The notes under the pieces: model-generated
What the model was told of the DNA's origin: nothing
The model's database searches: none
What the model saw: the letters and a program-made list of their open reading frames with translations, nothing else
Shown: positions 6,030-6,936 of the stretch, piece after piece
Layout: each line of letters starts with the position of its first letter
How positions within the stretch are numbered: the stretch's first letter is position 1
NCBI GenBank assembly: GCA_021286885.1
Contig: JAJTBM010000156.1
Coordinates: 1 to 6,936 of the forward strand
Length of the DNA: 6,936 nt
Source of the DNA: Rhodocyclales bacterium
Lineage (GTDB): Bacteria > Pseudomonadota > Gammaproteobacteria > Burkholderiales > Rhodocyclaceae
Reading direction: 5' to 3'
Translations under genes and position numbers: made by a program

Positions 6030-6033
6030 ACGG
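6019..6033 (+). promoter_or_regulatory. Second short hairpin across the leader-ORF stop codon
   Basis: CCGTT (6019-6023) pairs with AACGG (6029-6033) around TCTTG; the leader-ORF stop (6027-6029) sits in the loop and right arm. The same sequences can instead pair with the arms of the 5967-5990 hairpin, which would make the structures mutually exclusive. The stem is short, so on its own it is weak. Confidence 0.3.
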
Positions 6034-6042
6034 TTTCCGGGC

Positions 6043-6053
6043 GTACTCAGTAC
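6043..6053. promoter_or_regulatory. 11-bp palindrome next to the argD ribosome binding site
   Basis: GTACT-C-AGTAC is perfectly self-complementary and ends directly before AAGG (6054-6057), the likely Shine-Dalgarno 7 nt ahead of the argD ATG. It may be an operator half-site pair or chance. Confidence 0.25.
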
Positions 6054-6064
6054 AAGGTTGTTTC

Positions 6065-6936
6065 ATGTCCCATCTGATGAATACTTACGGGCGCCAGCCG
6101 GTGGCCTTCAGCCACGGCCAGGGCTCCTGGCTCTACGACACCGCAGGCAAGGCCTATCTTGATGCCCTCGCCGGGATCGCGGTCAACACCCTGGGGCACA
6201 ATCACCCCCGCCTCGTGCGCGCCATCGCCGAGCAGGCGGCCCAGGTGATCCACACCTCCAACCTGTACCGCGTTCCGCGCCAGGAAGCCCTCTCCGACCG
6301 CCTCGCCGCCCTCTCCGGTATGGACGAGGTGTTCTTCTGCAACTCCGGTTGCGAAGCCAACGAAGCCGCCATCAAGCTGGCCCGCCTGTATGGCCATGAT
6401 CGGGGCGTGAGCAACCCGACCATCGTGGTGATGGAGCATTCCTTCCACGGGCGCACCATGGCCACCCTGTCGGCCACCGGCAATGCCAAGGTGCAAAAGG
6501 GCTTCGAGCCCCTGGTGAGCGGCTTCCTGCGGGTTCCTTTTGATGACCTCGCCGCCCTGGAGGCAGCCGTGGCCGGGCGTGATGACATCGTTGCGATCCT
6601 GCTTGAACCCGTCCAGGGCGAAGGCGGCATCCATGTGGCCCATGCCGACTATCTGAAGGCCCTGCGTGGCCTGTGCGATGCCCGCGAATGGCTGCTGATG
6701 TTCGACGAAGTCCAGTGCGGCATTGGCCGTACCGGCAAGTGGTTCGGCCACCAGAACGCCGGCGTGCGCCCTGACGTGATGTCCCTGGCCAAGGGCCTGG
6801 GCTCCGGCGTGCCCATCGGCGCCTGTCTGGCGGCTGGGCGTGCCACCGGCGTTTTCAAGCCGGGCAACCACGGCTCCACCTTCGGGGGGAATCCCCTGGC
6901 CTGCGCGGCCGCCCTCGAAACCCTGGCTGTGCTCGA
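6065..6936 (+). CDS. argD: Acetylornithine aminotransferase ArgD (3' end outside window)
   Basis: PLP-dependent class III aminotransferase that converts N-acetylglutamate semialdehyde to N-acetylornithine in arginine synthesis; the E. coli enzyme also serves the succinyl-diaminopimelate step of lysine synthesis. The frame gives 290 complete codons, about three quarters of the usual ~390-400 residues, and stays open at the right edge. Visible blocks: NTYGRQPVAF near the N-terminus, GIAVNTLGHNHPRLV at 37-51, the PLP-phosphate loop NSGCEANEAAIKLAR at 93-107, the aromatic F127-H128 pair, EPVQGEGGI at 181-189, the PLP Asp in DEVQCGIGRTG (D214), the Schiff-base lysine in SLAKGLG (K243), and GSTFGGNPLACAA at 270-282. 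These details favour ArgD over GabT-type relatives; AstC is closely related and cannot be fully excluded. AAGG at 6054-6057 supports the ATG at 6065. The gene is separated from upstream transcription by the terminator at 5848. Confidence 0.93.
   Translation, partial: MSHLMNTYGRQPVAFSHGQGSWLYDTAGKAYLDALAGIAVNTLGHNHPRLVRAIAEQAAQVIHTSNLYRVPRQEALSDRLAALSGMDEVFFCNSGCEANEAAIKLARLYGHDRGVSNPTIVVMEHSFHGRTMATLSATGNAKVQKGFEPLVSGFLRVPFDDLAALEAAVAGRDDIVAILLEPVQGEGGIHVAHADYLKALRGLCDAREWLLMFDEVQCGIGRTGKWFGHQNAGVRPDVMSLAKGLGSGVPIGACLAAGRATGVFKPGNHGSTFGGNPLACAAALETLAVL

Noticed and set aside
6047..6871. Minus-strand open frame opposite argD
   Set aside because: Shadow of the argD frame, which is strongly supported by aminotransferase motifs.

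Overview
The window is GC-rich chromosomal DNA with all recognisable genes on the + strand. The gene content (RelA-type (p)ppGpp synthetase, YaaA, a DUF445 membrane protein, an M14 carboxypeptidase and ArgD), the strong GC3 bias and the close protein matches to proteobacterial families suggest a betaproteobacterium, possibly of the Rhodocyclales. The lineage is inferred from protein style and not demonstrated. I see no mobile element, CRISPR array, tRNA or rRNA.

Layout: (1) 1-1957 is the 3' part of relA, cut by the left window edge. (2) 1958-2067 is a short gap with a strong GC hairpin and a separate 15-bp palindrome just before yaaA. (3) 2068-5299 looks like a three-gene operon: yaaA, then a DUF445 membrane protein joined by a 4-bp ATGA overlap, then, 20 bp later, a cytosolic-carboxypeptidase-like M14 zinc peptidase. 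(4) 5300-5457 is a regulatory gap whose 3' half folds into a composite hairpin ending directly against the ribosome binding site of the next gene. (5) 5458-5745 encodes an unrecognised 95-residue protein with highly expressed-type codon use, followed by a structured 3' UTR and a textbook intrinsic terminator (5812-5848). (6) 5849-6064 is the leader of argD. (7) argD starts at 6065 and runs off the right edge.

The most interesting region is the argD leader. It contains a 28-codon ORF (5943-6029) whose centre reads KRRRK, with three consecutive Arg codons. These codons lie inside the 5' arm and loop of a perfect 8-bp hairpin (5967-5990) followed by a T-rich stretch. Two further short segments (6019-6024 and 6029-6033) can pair with each other or with the arms of the first hairpin, giving a four-segment layout reminiscent of an amino-acid attenuator. 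ArgD acts in arginine synthesis and, in E. coli, also in lysine synthesis, so Arg and Lys codons would be apt sensors. The ORF runs through the hairpin rather than stopping before it, so a classical trp-type mechanism does not fit directly, and conservation must be tested.

Functionally, relA (starvation alarmone) and argD (amino-acid synthesis) fit a nutritional theme and yaaA a peroxide-stress theme. The link between yaaA, DUF445 and the carboxypeptidase rests only on gene order.
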